Below are positions 17,076 through 25,463 of a stretch of 64,000 bases of DNA, piece after piece (position 1 is the stretch's first letter; each line of letters begins with the position of its first letter). The translations under genes were made by a program, and so were the position numbers. The DNA comes from Ignavibacteriae bacterium HGW-Ignavibacteriae-1 (GTDB lineage Bacteria; Bacteroidota; Ignavibacteria; Kapaibacteriales; UBA2268), in assembly GCA_002839825.1 (NCBI GenBank), contig PGYU01000001.1, positions 248,001 through 312,000 of the forward strand, in the 5' to 3' direction. The notes beneath the pieces are model-generated. The model worked only from the letters and a program-made list of their open reading frames with translations. It had not been told where the DNA came from and ran no database searches.

Positions 17076-18233
17076 TTACTGATAAGCAGGTAAGCCTGTG
17101 ATATAATGACCAAGAATTAATGTATGTATGTCATGAGTGCCTTCATATGTCTTCACCGATTCCAAATTTGCAGCATGTCGCATAATCGGGTATTCGCCAA
17201 GTATGCCGTTCGCTCCGTGAATTTCGCGAGCTAATCGGGCACAGTTTAGAGCCATTTCTACGTTATTCCGTTTTGCAAAAGAAACGTGTTGTGGCGTGGC
17301 TTTGCCTTCTTCCATCAATCTTCCCAATCGGATATTCACAAGCTGAGCTTTGGAAATTTCAGTCAGCATGTAAACAAGTTTTTCCTGAACTAACTGAAAA
17401 GCACCAATCGGTTTATCAAATTGAATTCGAGATTTTGCGTAATCAACCGAGGACTGATAAACAGCTAATGCGGCACCCACAGCACCCCAGGCTATTCCAT
17501 ATCGAGCTTGAGTCAAACACGATAGCGGTCCTTTCAATCCGGAAATGTTCAAAATGTTTTCAGCAGGGATTTCGCAATCTTGGAATATCAATTCCGACGT
17601 TACAGACGCTCTAAGAGAATGTTTGCCCTTCATTTCGGGAGCTGTAAATCCGGGAGTACCTTTATCAACTATGAATCCGTGAATCTCACCGTCTAATTTT
17701 GCCCATACTACAGCTACATCTGCAACAGTTCCATTTGTAATCCACATTTTAGCACCGTTGAGCAAAAAGCCCTGGCTTGTTTTAGTTGCAGTTGTTATCA
17801 TTCCTGCTGGATTCGACCCGAAATCGGGTTCCGTAAGCCCGAAACAGCCTATGAATTCAGCTTCTGCTAATTTCTTGAGATATTTATCTTTCTGGCTTTC
17901 GCTGCCATATCTCCAAATAGGATACATCACCAAAGAACTCTGAACTGATGCGAAGGACCTAATAGCCGAATCTCCTCGTTCGAGTTCTTGCATAGCGAGT
18001 CCATACATCACATATCCGGCACCGGAGCCACCGTAGTGTTCGGGAAACTTGATGCCAAACACTCCCAAATTGGCTAATTTTTTAGTCAAATGCGATGGGT
18101 AAGTAGCATTTTGGAAATGAGATTCGATTATGGGAATTACTTCATCATCAACAAAATCTCTGACTATATTTCGGAACATTATCTCGTCGTCGGATAATAG
18201 GTCATCGGTATAAAAAAAATCACTCATGGGCAT
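17076..18233 (-). CDS. gcdH: Acyl-CoA dehydrogenase, glutaryl-CoA dehydrogenase type
   Basis: FAD enzyme of 385 residues that in this subfamily oxidises and decarboxylates glutaryl-CoA to crotonyl-CoA (lysine/tryptophan degradation). Subfamily marks are AIRSFASVQSSLVMYPI (with the substrate-carboxylate Arg), GCFGLTEPDFGSNPAGM, the QARYGIAWGAVGAA segment and the catalytic base Glu364 in KTYEGTHDIHTLILG. The N-terminus starts at the ATG at 18233; a second ATG two codons on is equally possible. It is transcribed divergently from nusA. No electron-transfer flavoprotein genes are in the window. Confidence 0.88.
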   Translation of the reverse strand: MPMSDFFYTDDLLSDDEIMFRNIVRDFVDDEVIPIIESHFQNATYPSHLTKKLANLGVFGIKFPEHYGGSGAGYVMYGLAMQELERGDSAIRSFASVQSSLVMYPIWRYGSESQKDKYLKKLAEAEFIGCFGLTEPDFGSNPAGMITTATKTSQGFLLNGAKMWITNGTVADVAVVWAKLDGEIHGFIVDKGTPGFTAPEMKGKHSLRASVTSELIFQDCEIPAENILNISGLKGPLSCLTQARYGIAWGAVGAALAVYQSSVDYAKSRIQFDKPIGAFQLVQEKLVYMLTEISKAQLVNIRLGRLMEEGKATPQHVSFAKRNNVEMALNCARLAREIHGANGILGEYPIMRHAANLESVKTYEGTHDIHTLILGHYITGLPAYQ

Positions 18234-18336
18234 ATTATATTATTGATTTTTAAATGTTTTAAATTCTCATTTGTTAAAAATACCTTAATTTTCTGAAAAA
18301 ATGTGCGAAATATCATGATAAATCAAGAAAAATTGT

Positions 18337-18344
18337 TACTTTTG
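18337..18344 (+). promoter_or_regulatory. Bacteroidota-type -7 element (TACTTTTG) for nusA operon
   Basis: TACTTTTG matches the Bacteroidota sigma-A -7 consensus TAnnTTTG. The extended 11-mer TTACTTTTGTA recurs upstream of gapA (37245-37255). A transcript would start about 7 bases downstream, just before the leader hairpin. No clear -33 TTTG was found, so this is a candidate. Confidence 0.45.
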
Positions 18345-18360
18345 TAAATCTCAAAAAGGG

Positions 18361-18384
18361 ATGGGCTCGTGAAGCCCATTTTTT
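18361..18384 (+). terminator. Leader hairpin with T run in front of nusA (possible attenuator)
   Basis: Perfect 7-bp stem ATGGGCT (18361-18367) / AGCCCAT (18373-18379) with a 5-base loop, followed at once by a run of six T (18379-18384). It begins only about 10-15 bases past the predicted transcription start and 40 bases before the nusA ATG. It has the form of an intrinsic terminator but ends no gene. It may attenuate the operon, for example through NusA itself, or protect the 5' end. Confidence 0.55.
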
Positions 18385-18423
18385 AATTTTTCTTTAATTT
18401 TGATATTATAACTGTTTACAATT

Positions 18424-19764
18424 ATGGCTCGACGTAAACCCAAACATAAGATTGACAAAAAAGTCATCATCGAAGCATTTGCAGAAATGGCTAAGCACAA
18501 AAGCATTGACCGCGATTTGCTTCAAGGTATTCTCGAAGAAACTCTTTCGATGATAATCCGTAAAAAATACGGGCAAGAATCGAAATTCGAGATTATCGTC
18601 AATATGGAAAAAGGCGATATCGAAATTTATCTCATGAGAGAAATTGTCGAGGTTGTCGAGGATGAAGTGCTTCAGATTGCAATTGCGGACGCTCGAAAAT
18701 TTTCCGACGAAGAATATGAAATCGGTGATGAATTCATCGAGGAAATTACTTTGGAAAATATTTCCGATAGCTTCGGCAGACGTCTTGTGACTTTAGCATC
18801 GCAAAATCTAAACCAAAGAATTAGAGAAGTTGAAAAGGATAATGTTTTCCGCGAATATATTGACAAAGTTGGCGAAATCATTATCGGAGAAATTTATCAA
18901 GTTCGCCGCCATGACATCTTAGTCGTCCATAACAAAATCGAGATGAGACTTCCACGCGAAGAACAAATCCCTAATGAGCCTTATCGCTACAAGAAAAATC
19001 AAACTATTAAAGCTCTTATCAAAGAAGTCAAACGCTCAGGTGCAGGCGGACAACCCGAAGTTATTTTGTCACGTGCATCAGAAGACTTTTTGGCGAGATT
19101 ATTCGAAATTGAAATTCCCGAAATTTACGATGGTATAATTCAAATTAAATCAATTGCTCGTGACCCGGGCGAACGTTCTAAGGTAGCAGTTGTGTCCTTC
19201 GACGACAGAGTTGACCCGGTTGGGGCTTGTGTCGGTATGAAAGGGATACGAATTCACTCGATAGTACGCGAATTGAACAACGAAAATATTGATTTGATTG
19301 AATATACTGAAGATATAAATTTATTTATAGCTCGTGCATTGTCGCCGGCTAAAGTAGATGAAATTGAACTTTCAACTGAAACAAGAACAGCAAACGTCAC
19401 TGTTAAGGACGACCAAGTTGCTCTCGCTGTCGGTAAAAATGGACAGAACGTTAGATTGGCTTCAAAATTAACAGGATATAATATTTTGCTCACTAAGCTC
19501 GGTGATGAAGATATTGAACTGACTGAATTTTTGCCGGATATGGGTAAAGAATTATACGACTTGGTATTCGATACAGGCATTGAAACAGCTCGCGAATTCT
19601 TAGAAGCGAACACTGATTTCTTGTTGACTATTCCCGGAATGACCAAAGAAAAACTCGTAGAGCTTCGCCAAATTATGCTTGTAGAATTTGACGAACACGA
19701 ACAACCTGAGATTCTTGAAGCTATTAAAAATTTCAAGCCGAACCAAGACATAATATTGGATTAA
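18424..19764 (+). CDS. nusA: Transcription termination/antitermination factor NusA
   Basis: RNA polymerase-binding elongation factor that modulates pausing, termination and antitermination; 446 residues. The N-terminal polymerase-binding domain (about 10-135) is followed by S1 (about 145-215), then KH1 and KH2 (about 240-370) with DPVGACVGMKGIRIHSIVREL and VGKNGQNVRLASKL. A helix-hairpin-helix-like tail carries TIPGMTKEKLVELR. It heads the nusA-infB-rbfA-truB-ribF-rpsO-pnp run. The usual rimP gene is absent upstream: a divergent acyl-CoA dehydrogenase gene lies there instead. A -7 element and a leader hairpin precede it. Confidence 0.97.
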   Translation: MARRKPKHKIDKKVIIEAFAEMAKHKSIDRDLLQGILEETLSMIIRKKYGQESKFEIIVNMEKGDIEIYLMREIVEVVEDEVLQIAIADARKFSDEEYEIGDEFIEEITLENISDSFGRRLVTLASQNLNQRIREVEKDNVFREYIDKVGEIIIGEIYQVRRHDILVVHNKIEMRLPREEQIPNEPYRYKKNQTIKALIKEVKRSGAGGQPEVILSRASEDFLARLFEIEIPEIYDGIIQIKSIARDPGERSKVAVVSFDDRVDPVGACVGMKGIRIHSIVRELNNENIDLIEYTEDINLFIARALSPAKVDEIELSTETRTANVTVKDDQVALAVGKNGQNVRLASKLTGYNILLTKLGDEDIELTEFLPDMGKELYDLVFDTGIETAREFLEANTDFLLTIPGMTKEKLVELRQIMLVEFDEHEQPEILEAIKNFKPNQDIILD

Positions 19765-19776
19765 CAAATAGGATTT

Positions 19777-22700
19777 ATGGCTACAGATAAAAATATTAAG
19801 CTATTCAAATTAGCATCTGAAATTAACATTGGTAGAGACACTATTGTTGATTTTCTAAACGGTAAGGGTTTTGACATCGTCAATAAACCCATTACTTCAC
19901 TTACACCTGTAATGGTAGATTTGGTTTACGAAAAATTCAGACGCGAAAAGAAAGCCGCCGAAACTGTTCGAGAAAAAATCCAAAAGCATAAAGATATCCG
20001 GGTCGAAAACAAGCGAACTGTTGATGACAAATACCGCGAAGACAAGCTCAAAGAGCAAGCTCTTCATCATCATCTTGAAGAAGTGGCAGCGGAAATAGTT
20101 GAACCAGAACCTATAATCGAACCAATAGTCAAAGCTGTTCCAATTGAACCGATTGAGGAAGTTTCAGCCAAAACTGAAAAAATCATTCCCGAAATCGAAG
20201 AAGCTCCAAAAGCAGAAGTTACAAAAGCTGAACCAGTTGAAATCGTTGAAGAAAAAGTTAAACCGGAAGAAGTTGTACCTGCCAAAGTAATTGAAGTTGC
20301 TCCGGAAGTTGAGGAAGTCAAAGCAATTGAGCCGGAAATAGTTCCTGAAACCGTCGAAATCGTTAAAGAAGTTCCGGTAAAAGAAACAAAAATTGAACAC
20401 AAGCACGTCAAAGCTGCAAAAGAAGAAAAGAAAGAAGACAAAAAAGCAGAAGAAATTGCTCCGCAAAAAGTTGAGCCTGTAGCTGAAACTATAGAAGTGG
20501 TCGAACCTGTAAAAGAAAGTAAAATTGAAGCATCGGTTGAAAAAATTGAAGATAAAAACGAAATTGATGATGTAGATGATATTGACGATGTTGATGAAGT
20601 TGATGATTCAGACGAATCTGATGAAATTGAACGACAACAACTTCAAGAAAAAGATGACATCGCAAGCGGTCGCCAGTTACGTGGGTTGACAGTTCTGGGC
20701 AAAATTGATATTAAAGCCCCCAAATCCCGTAAGGAAAGAGCCGCCGAAAAAGCTGAAAAGAAAATCAAAGCAGATAAAAAAGCTAAACAAGAATCCGACG
20801 AAAAAGCAGCTAAAGCTGAGAAAAGAAGACCGAGGAGAGCCGATACCAGAACAAGTCCGCCTCCGCCTACGGGTAAAGAAAAAGAAGCTCCGGCAGCCGA
20901 TGGTGACAAATCTGCAGCTAAACCAAAGCAATTCAAAAAACGCAAGCATAATGTAGGCGAAACTCCGGTTCAGCAGCCTTCTACCAAGCAAGTTTTGGAT
21001 TTGAAAACCAAATTCAAAGACAAACCAAAAATCGAAGAAAAAGCTCCTGAAAAGGACGACAAAAAGAAACGTAAACGCAAAAAATCTATCCGCGAGACGA
21101 TTAGTCAAGAGGATGTGGACAGAGCGATTCGCGAAACCTTATCGGGTATGGATTCCGGCGGTTCGTCACAACGTAATCGTATGAGATTGAAACGGAAAGC
21201 CGAACGCGAAGAAAAGGAAATGAAAATTGCGGAAGACAAAGCAATTGATGACCAAATCCTAAAATTATCCGAATACGTTACCACAAGTGACTTAGCATCG
21301 CTTATGGGCATTTCGCCTTCTGAAGTTATCATGAAATGTATGGAACTTAATCTTATGGTTACGATAAACCAAAGATTGGATAAAGATACGATTTCGATGA
21401 TAGCTCTTGACTATGGTTACGATGTTGAATTTTTAGACCAAAAACAAGTCCTTCACGTAGAGGAAGACATTGACCCGATTGAGACTTTGAAGCCGCGTGC
21501 TCCAATTGTAACAATCATGGGACACGTTGACCATGGTAAGACATCATTGCTTGACCATATTCGTAGTGCCAATGTTGTAGCTGGCGAAGCCGGCGGTATC
21601 ACCCAACACATCGGTGCATACAGCGTTGAACTTCCAAATGGTAAATCAATCACTTTCTTAGATACTCCGGGTCACGAGGCATTTACAGCTATGCGTGCTC
21701 GTGGTGCTCAAGTTACAGACATCGTTGTATTGGTCGTTGCCGCTGATGATAGTGTGATGCCTCAATCTATTGAAGCCATCAGTCATGCAAAAGCAGCGAA
21801 AGTGCCGATTGTTGTTGCGATTAATAAAGTGGACAAAATCGACTCAAATCCGGACAGAATCAAACAACAACTTGCTGATTACGGTGTTCTTGTTGAAGAA
21901 TGGGGTGGTAATCATCAAGCAGTTGAGATTTCTGCCAAATTCGGAAAAAATATTGATACTTTGCTCGAAAAAATCTTGCTCGAAGCCGAAATTTTGGAAT
22001 TGAAAGCAAATCCTGACAGACTTTGCAAGGGTGTTGTTATCGAATCTAATATGAAACAAGGTTTTGGAGCCGTTGCAACTGTCATCATCCAAAAAGGAAC
22101 ATTGAAAGTTGGCGACCCGTTTGTAGCAGGTTTCCATTCCGGTAAAGTCCGTGCTTTACTCGACGAACGCGAAAAAAGAGTGGATTCTGTAGGTCCGGCA
22201 GACCCGATTTTGGTTGTTGGATTCGACGGATTGCCTGAATCAGGTGATTCATTCATGTCAACAGGAAGTGAAATTGAAGCTCGCGAAATTGCCAACGAAC
22301 GTAAGAAATTGAGACGCGAACAAGAACTTCGCCAAACGAAACTTGTTACACTCGACCAAATTTCTGCACAAATACAGCTCGGTGGAGTGAAGGAATTGAA
22401 TTTGGTCATCAAAGGTGACGTGACAGGTTCTGTCGAAGCATTGAGTGATTCATTGCAAAAACTATCAACCGATGAAGTTAAAGTCCAAATTCTGCACAAA
22501 GGCGTAGGCACAATCTCTGAAACTGACGTTATGTTGGCTGCTGCATCAGGTGCAGTTGTAATAGGATTTAGCGTCAATCCATCTGCTAAAGCTCGCAAAG
22601 CAGCAGAATCGGAACAAGTGGATATCAGACTGTATAATATCATCTATGACTGCATAAATGAGATTCAGTTAGCATTGGAAGGTCTTCTTGCACCGGAATA

Positions 22701-23004
22701 CAAAGAGGAAATCACTGCTACTGTCGAAGTCAGAAAAACATTCAAAATTTCTCGACTTGGAGTAATTGCCGGTTGTTACGTTTTGAGTGGCAAAATCACC
22801 CGTAACGACAAAATCAGAGTCCGCAGAGATGGATTTGTCCAATTTGAGGGTGGAATTTCATCACTCAAACGCGGCAAAGACGATGTGAAAGAAGTTGATA
22901 CAGCATATGAATGTGGTATTCAAATTGACGGTTACAATGATTTGCAGGAGTCTGATATCATCGAGTCTTTCAAATTGGTAGAAATTAAGCGTAAGCTGAA
23001 GTAA
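19777..23004 (+). CDS. infB: Translation initiation factor IF-2
   Basis: GTPase that places initiator tRNA on the 30S subunit and promotes subunit joining. The protein has 1075 residues, longer than most, because of a low-complexity Glu/Lys/Val/Pro/Ala-rich linker (about residues 65-500) with an acidic Asp/Ile/Val patch near 265-285. The first IF2_N domain (1-55) is present, and a second IF2_N-like domain (about 500-560) precedes the G domain. G1 is GHVDHGKTS at 582-590, G3 is DTPGHEAF and G4 is NKVDK; domains II, III and IV follow. It begins 12 bases after nusA. The linker varies greatly between species and is not itself diagnostic. Confidence 0.97.
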   Translation: MATDKNIKLFKLASEINIGRDTIVDFLNGKGFDIVNKPITSLTPVMVDLVYEKFRREKKAAETVREKIQKHKDIRVENKRTVDDKYREDKLKEQALHHHLEEVAAEIVEPEPIIEPIVKAVPIEPIEEVSAKTEKIIPEIEEAPKAEVTKAEPVEIVEEKVKPEEVVPAKVIEVAPEVEEVKAIEPEIVPETVEIVKEVPVKETKIEHKHVKAAKEEKKEDKKAEEIAPQKVEPVAETIEVVEPVKESKIEASVEKIEDKNEIDDVDDIDDVDEVDDSDESDEIERQQLQEKDDIASGRQLRGLTVLGKIDIKAPKSRKERAAEKAEKKIKADKKAKQESDEKAAKAEKRRPRRADTRTSPPPPTGKEKEAPAADGDKSAAKPKQFKKRKHNVGETPVQQPSTKQVLDLKTKFKDKPKIEEKAPEKDDKKKRKRKKSIRETISQEDVDRAIRETLSGMDSGGSSQRNRMRLKRKAEREEKEMKIAEDKAIDDQILKLSEYVTTSDLASLMGISPSEVIMKCMELNLMVTINQRLDKDTISMIALDYGYDVEFLDQKQVLHVEEDIDPIETLKPRAPIVTIMGHVDHGKTSLLDHIRSANVVAGEAGGITQHIGAYSVELPNGKSITFLDTPGHEAFTAMRARGAQVTDIVVLVVAADDSVMPQSIEAISHAKAAKVPIVVAINKVDKIDSNPDRIKQQLADYGVLVEEWGGNHQAVEISAKFGKNIDTLLEKILLEAEILELKANPDRLCKGVVIESNMKQGFGAVATVIIQKGTLKVGDPFVAGFHSGKVRALLDEREKRVDSVGPADPILVVGFDGLPESGDSFMSTGSEIEAREIANERKKLRREQELRQTKLVTLDQISAQIQLGGVKELNLVIKGDVTGSVEALSDSLQKLSTDEVKVQILHKGVGTISETDVMLAAASGAVVIGFSVNPSAKARKAAESEQVDIRLYNIIYDCINEIQLALEGLLAPEYKEEITATVEVRKTFKISRLGVIAGCYVLSGKITRNDKIRVRRDGFVQFEGGISSLKRGKDDVKEVDTAYECGIQIDGYNDLQESDIIESFKLVEIKRKLK

Positions 23005-23012
23005 CAAAAATC

Positions 23013-23387
23013 ATGTCTATAAGAGCCGAAAAAGTAGCAAGTACAGTCAAAAGGCTGCTTGCTCAACATATAACAGATATTTCGCGAGAAATTAAAGCAG
23101 GATTTGCCACCTTGACTTCGGTCAAGATGACAAGTGATTTGCATCTCGTGAAATGTTATGTTAGTTTGTTCGGCAAAGACACCCAGCCCGGCTTGCTGCT
23201 TGAAGAACTCGAAAGGCGTAAACATCTTTTCAAACATTTGATTGCTAAAGAAATGAGATTACGCACGATTCCGGATTTCAAATTTTATTACGATGATACT
23301 CTTGACCAGATTGACCACATCAAAGACCTCATAAATTCCTCCAAAACCGGAAACGCTGATTTGTTCAACGAATCTTCAGATAAATAG
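23013..23387 (+). CDS. rbfA: Ribosome-binding factor A
   Basis: Small KH-fold factor for late 30S maturation and cold adaptation; 124 residues. It starts with the family pattern RAEKVASTVKRLLAQHITDI. The KH-like core has LTSVKMTSDLHLVKCYVSLFG, and RTIPDFKFYYDDTLDQIDHI closes the domain. It lies 8 bases after infB and 4 bases before truB, the standard gene order. Confidence 0.94.
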   Translation: MSIRAEKVASTVKRLLAQHITDISREIKAGFATLTSVKMTSDLHLVKCYVSLFGKDTQPGLLLEELERRKHLFKHLIAKEMRLRTIPDFKFYYDDTLDQIDHIKDLINSSKTGNADLFNESSDK

Positions 23388-23391
23388 CCTT

Positions 23392-24129
23392 ATGATTTTA
23401 ACAAAACGGAATTTAGATGAGTTCCATCAATGGTTCGAAGGCTTGAACACTGACGGTGGAATGATTTTAATTGATAAAGCCCTCGATTGGACATCATTCG
23501 ATGTCGTTGCCAAACTTCGCTCACTCACAAGAATAAAAAAAATCGGTCATGCAGGAACTTTAGACCCTTTGGCTACCGGATTGTTAATTATTTGCTTCGG
23601 GAAATATACAAAAAAAATCAACGAATTTCAAGATTTGCTAAAAGCATACGAAAGTAAATTCAAATTTGGTGCTACTACCAAATCATTTGATTCGGAATTT
23701 GAAGAAGAAAATTTTCGCCCGACAGAGCACATTACTCTCGAATTATTGCAATCATCAGCAAAAGAATTCACGGGTCAAATTTCTCAAATCCCTCCAATTT
23801 TTTCAGCGAAAAAAGTAGCAGGGAAGAGCCTTTACAAATATGCCCGAAAAAATCAAGAAGTTGAAATTAAGCCTTCAATCGTTGAAGTTTATAATTTCGA
23901 CATTTTGAATTACGAAAATTGCATTGCCGACGTCTTTATAAAATGTTCAAAAGGGACGTATATTCGTTCATTAGCGAATGATTTGGGGCAAGCTGTTGGT
24001 TCAGGTGCTTATTTGAATCAATTGCGTCGCACAGCTATTGGCGATTTTTTAGTTTCGGATGCAATCACCATAAATGAATTTATGGAATTATTAAACAATT
24101 ATAAAGCGAATACCGTTGAAAGTTTATAA
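23392..24129 (+). CDS. truB: tRNA pseudouridine(55) synthase
   Basis: Makes pseudouridine 55 in the T-loop of tRNAs; 245 residues, a short TruB lacking much of the C-terminal PUA-like extension. The catalytic Asp58 lies in GHAGTLDPLATGLL, with GGMILIDKALDWTSFDVV just before it. The KCSKGTYIRSLANDLG motif is conserved. It overlaps ribF by 14 bases, indicating tight coupling. Confidence 0.96.
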   Translation: MILTKRNLDEFHQWFEGLNTDGGMILIDKALDWTSFDVVAKLRSLTRIKKIGHAGTLDPLATGLLIICFGKYTKKINEFQDLLKAYESKFKFGATTKSFDSEFEEENFRPTEHITLELLQSSAKEFTGQISQIPPIFSAKKVAGKSLYKYARKNQEVEIKPSIVEVYNFDILNYENCIADVFIKCSKGTYIRSLANDLGQAVGSGAYLNQLRRTAIGDFLVSDAITINEFMELLNNYKANTVESL

Positions 24130-25072
24130 TTCTCTCAGTGAGATAGATAAATTCAGTAATAGAATTTTGACCGTTGGCACATTTGATGGTGTGCATATCG
24201 GTCATAAGGAAATATTCAAAACTTTGCTTGATGATGCTTCTGCAAGTAATTCCGAACACTTAGTTGTGACTTTCGACCCGCATCCTCGATTAGTTCTCGG
24301 CAAACACGACAAACCAAAGTTATCGCTGCTTACTTCGACGGAAGAACGTTTATTGCTTTTTGAACGCAATAATATCGAGCACGTTTTTGTTATAAAATTT
24401 GATTACGATTTCTCTCAACTTTCCGGAAGAGAATTCATTATTGATTATCTTTATGAAAAAATTGGTTTCAATAAGATTTTAATTGGTTACGACCATACTT
24501 TTGGTAAAAATCGTTCGGGAAATATAGATTTATTGAGAGCCTTGGCGCTAGAATTTGGTTTTGAAGTCGAAAAAATTGAGCCATTTAAAGATGGCGAAAT
24601 CATAATTTCGAGCACCAAAGTCCGAACAGCGTTGCAAGCTAATGAAATTGAATTGGCAAATGAATTATTAGGCTATACTTTTTTTGTTTCTGGACATGTC
24701 ATCAGAGGCGCCAGACGCGGCTCTACGATTGGATTCCCAACGGCAAATATAATGGTGCCATACGAATTTAAGATAATGCCGGCAATTGGAGTTTATTTGG
24801 TTAGTTCAGTTATTGACGGCATTCATTATTGGGGAATGGCAAATATCGGCTATAGACCTACTGTTAGCGATGACAAACAGGTTTCGCTCGAAGTGCATTT
24901 TTTTGATTTTGATGGCGACATTTATGATAAAGAGTTGCGAATTAATTTTCATTATTTCTTGAGACACGAACAAAAGTTCAATAGTTTAAACGATTTGACT
25001 AATCAACTCGTTATAGATAAAGAAAACTCGATAAAAATACTCCCAAATCATAAAAATGATTTTATTATTTGA
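24116..25072 (+). CDS. ribF: Bifunctional riboflavin kinase / FAD synthetase
   Basis: Converts riboflavin to FMN and then FAD; 318 residues, normal length. The N-terminal nucleotidyltransferase domain has GTFDGVHIGHKEIF, then TFDPHPR and the SSTKVR motif. The C-terminal riboflavin kinase domain has RGARRGSTIGFPTANI and YWGMANIGYRPT, followed by LEVHFFDFDGDIYDKEL. The start is TTG at 24116, inside the 3' end of truB; no in-frame ATG offers a better N-terminus. The gene order truB-ribF-rpsO is common. Confidence 0.95.
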   Translation: MKVYNSLSEIDKFSNRILTVGTFDGVHIGHKEIFKTLLDDASASNSEHLVVTFDPHPRLVLGKHDKPKLSLLTSTEERLLLFERNNIEHVFVIKFDYDFSQLSGREFIIDYLYEKIGFNKILIGYDHTFGKNRSGNIDLLRALALEFGFEVEKIEPFKDGEIIISSTKVRTALQANEIELANELLGYTFFVSGHVIRGARRGSTIGFPTANIMVPYEFKIMPAIGVYLVSSVIDGIHYWGMANIGYRPTVSDDKQVSLEVHFFDFDGDIYDKELRINFHYFLRHEQKFNSLNDLTNQLVIDKENSIKILPNHKNDFII

Positions 25073-25128
25073 AAAAAAAGTCGTATTTTTAAAATTCGTT
25101 TAATAGGAAAAATTTTAAGGAAATTTAG

Positions 25129-25395
25129 ATGATTACATCTGAACAAAAGTTAGAAGCTGTTACAAAATTTGGTGCAGACCAAGCTGATTCCGGCAAGCCG
25201 GAAGTCCAAATTGCATTGTTTACCTTGAGGATTACTCATCTGACAGGTCACCTTGATACACATAAAAAAGACCACCACAGTCGTAGAGGTTTGATTAGGT
25301 TAGTATCAAAAAGACGCAAGCTTCTTAAGTATTTGATGGAGAATGATATCAGCCGTTACCGCCAGGTGATAGCCGCCTTATCACTTCGTAAATAA
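25129..25395 (+). CDS. rpsO: 30S ribosomal protein S15 (uS15)
   Basis: Primary 16S rRNA-binding protein of 88 residues, with the signature [48 protein letters not shown] and the terminal [12 protein letters not shown]. It follows ribF by 56 bases. That gap contains a T-rich stretch and an AAGGAAA-type ribosome binding site before the ATG. It ends at a strong terminator before pnp. In other bacteria S15 represses its own mRNA; nothing in the short leader here proves that. Confidence 0.97.
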   Translation: MITSEQKLEAVTKFGADQADSGKPEVQIALFTLRITHLTGHLDTHKKDHHSRRGLIRLVSKRRKLLKYLMENDISRYRQVIAALSLRK

Positions 25396-25401
25396 CTAAA
25401 G

Positions 25402-25428
25402 AACGGCGATTTCGCCGTTTTTTTTTCA
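25402..25428 (+). terminator. Intrinsic terminator after rpsO
   Basis: Stem AACGGCG (25402-25408) / CGCCGTT (25413-25419) with an ATTT loop, followed by a run of nine T. It ends the nusA-rpsO transcript, so pnp probably depends on its own promoter or on read-through. Confidence 0.88.
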
Positions 25429-25463
25429 TCCGAACATTATTGTTAAATTATAATTGATATATT

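Noticed and set aside
19254-19751. 165-residue frame antisense to nusA
   Set aside because: Fully inside nusA on the other strand, no motif and no upstream signals.
20070-21108. Several Ser/Phe-rich antisense frames opposite the infB linker
   Set aside because: Shadows of the Glu/Lys/Pro-rich low-complexity linker; no family resemblance.
21915-22643. 242-residue frame antisense to infB
   Set aside because: It lies wholly inside a well-conserved GTPase gene, and its Ser/Thr-rich translation reflects the reverse of infB codon use.
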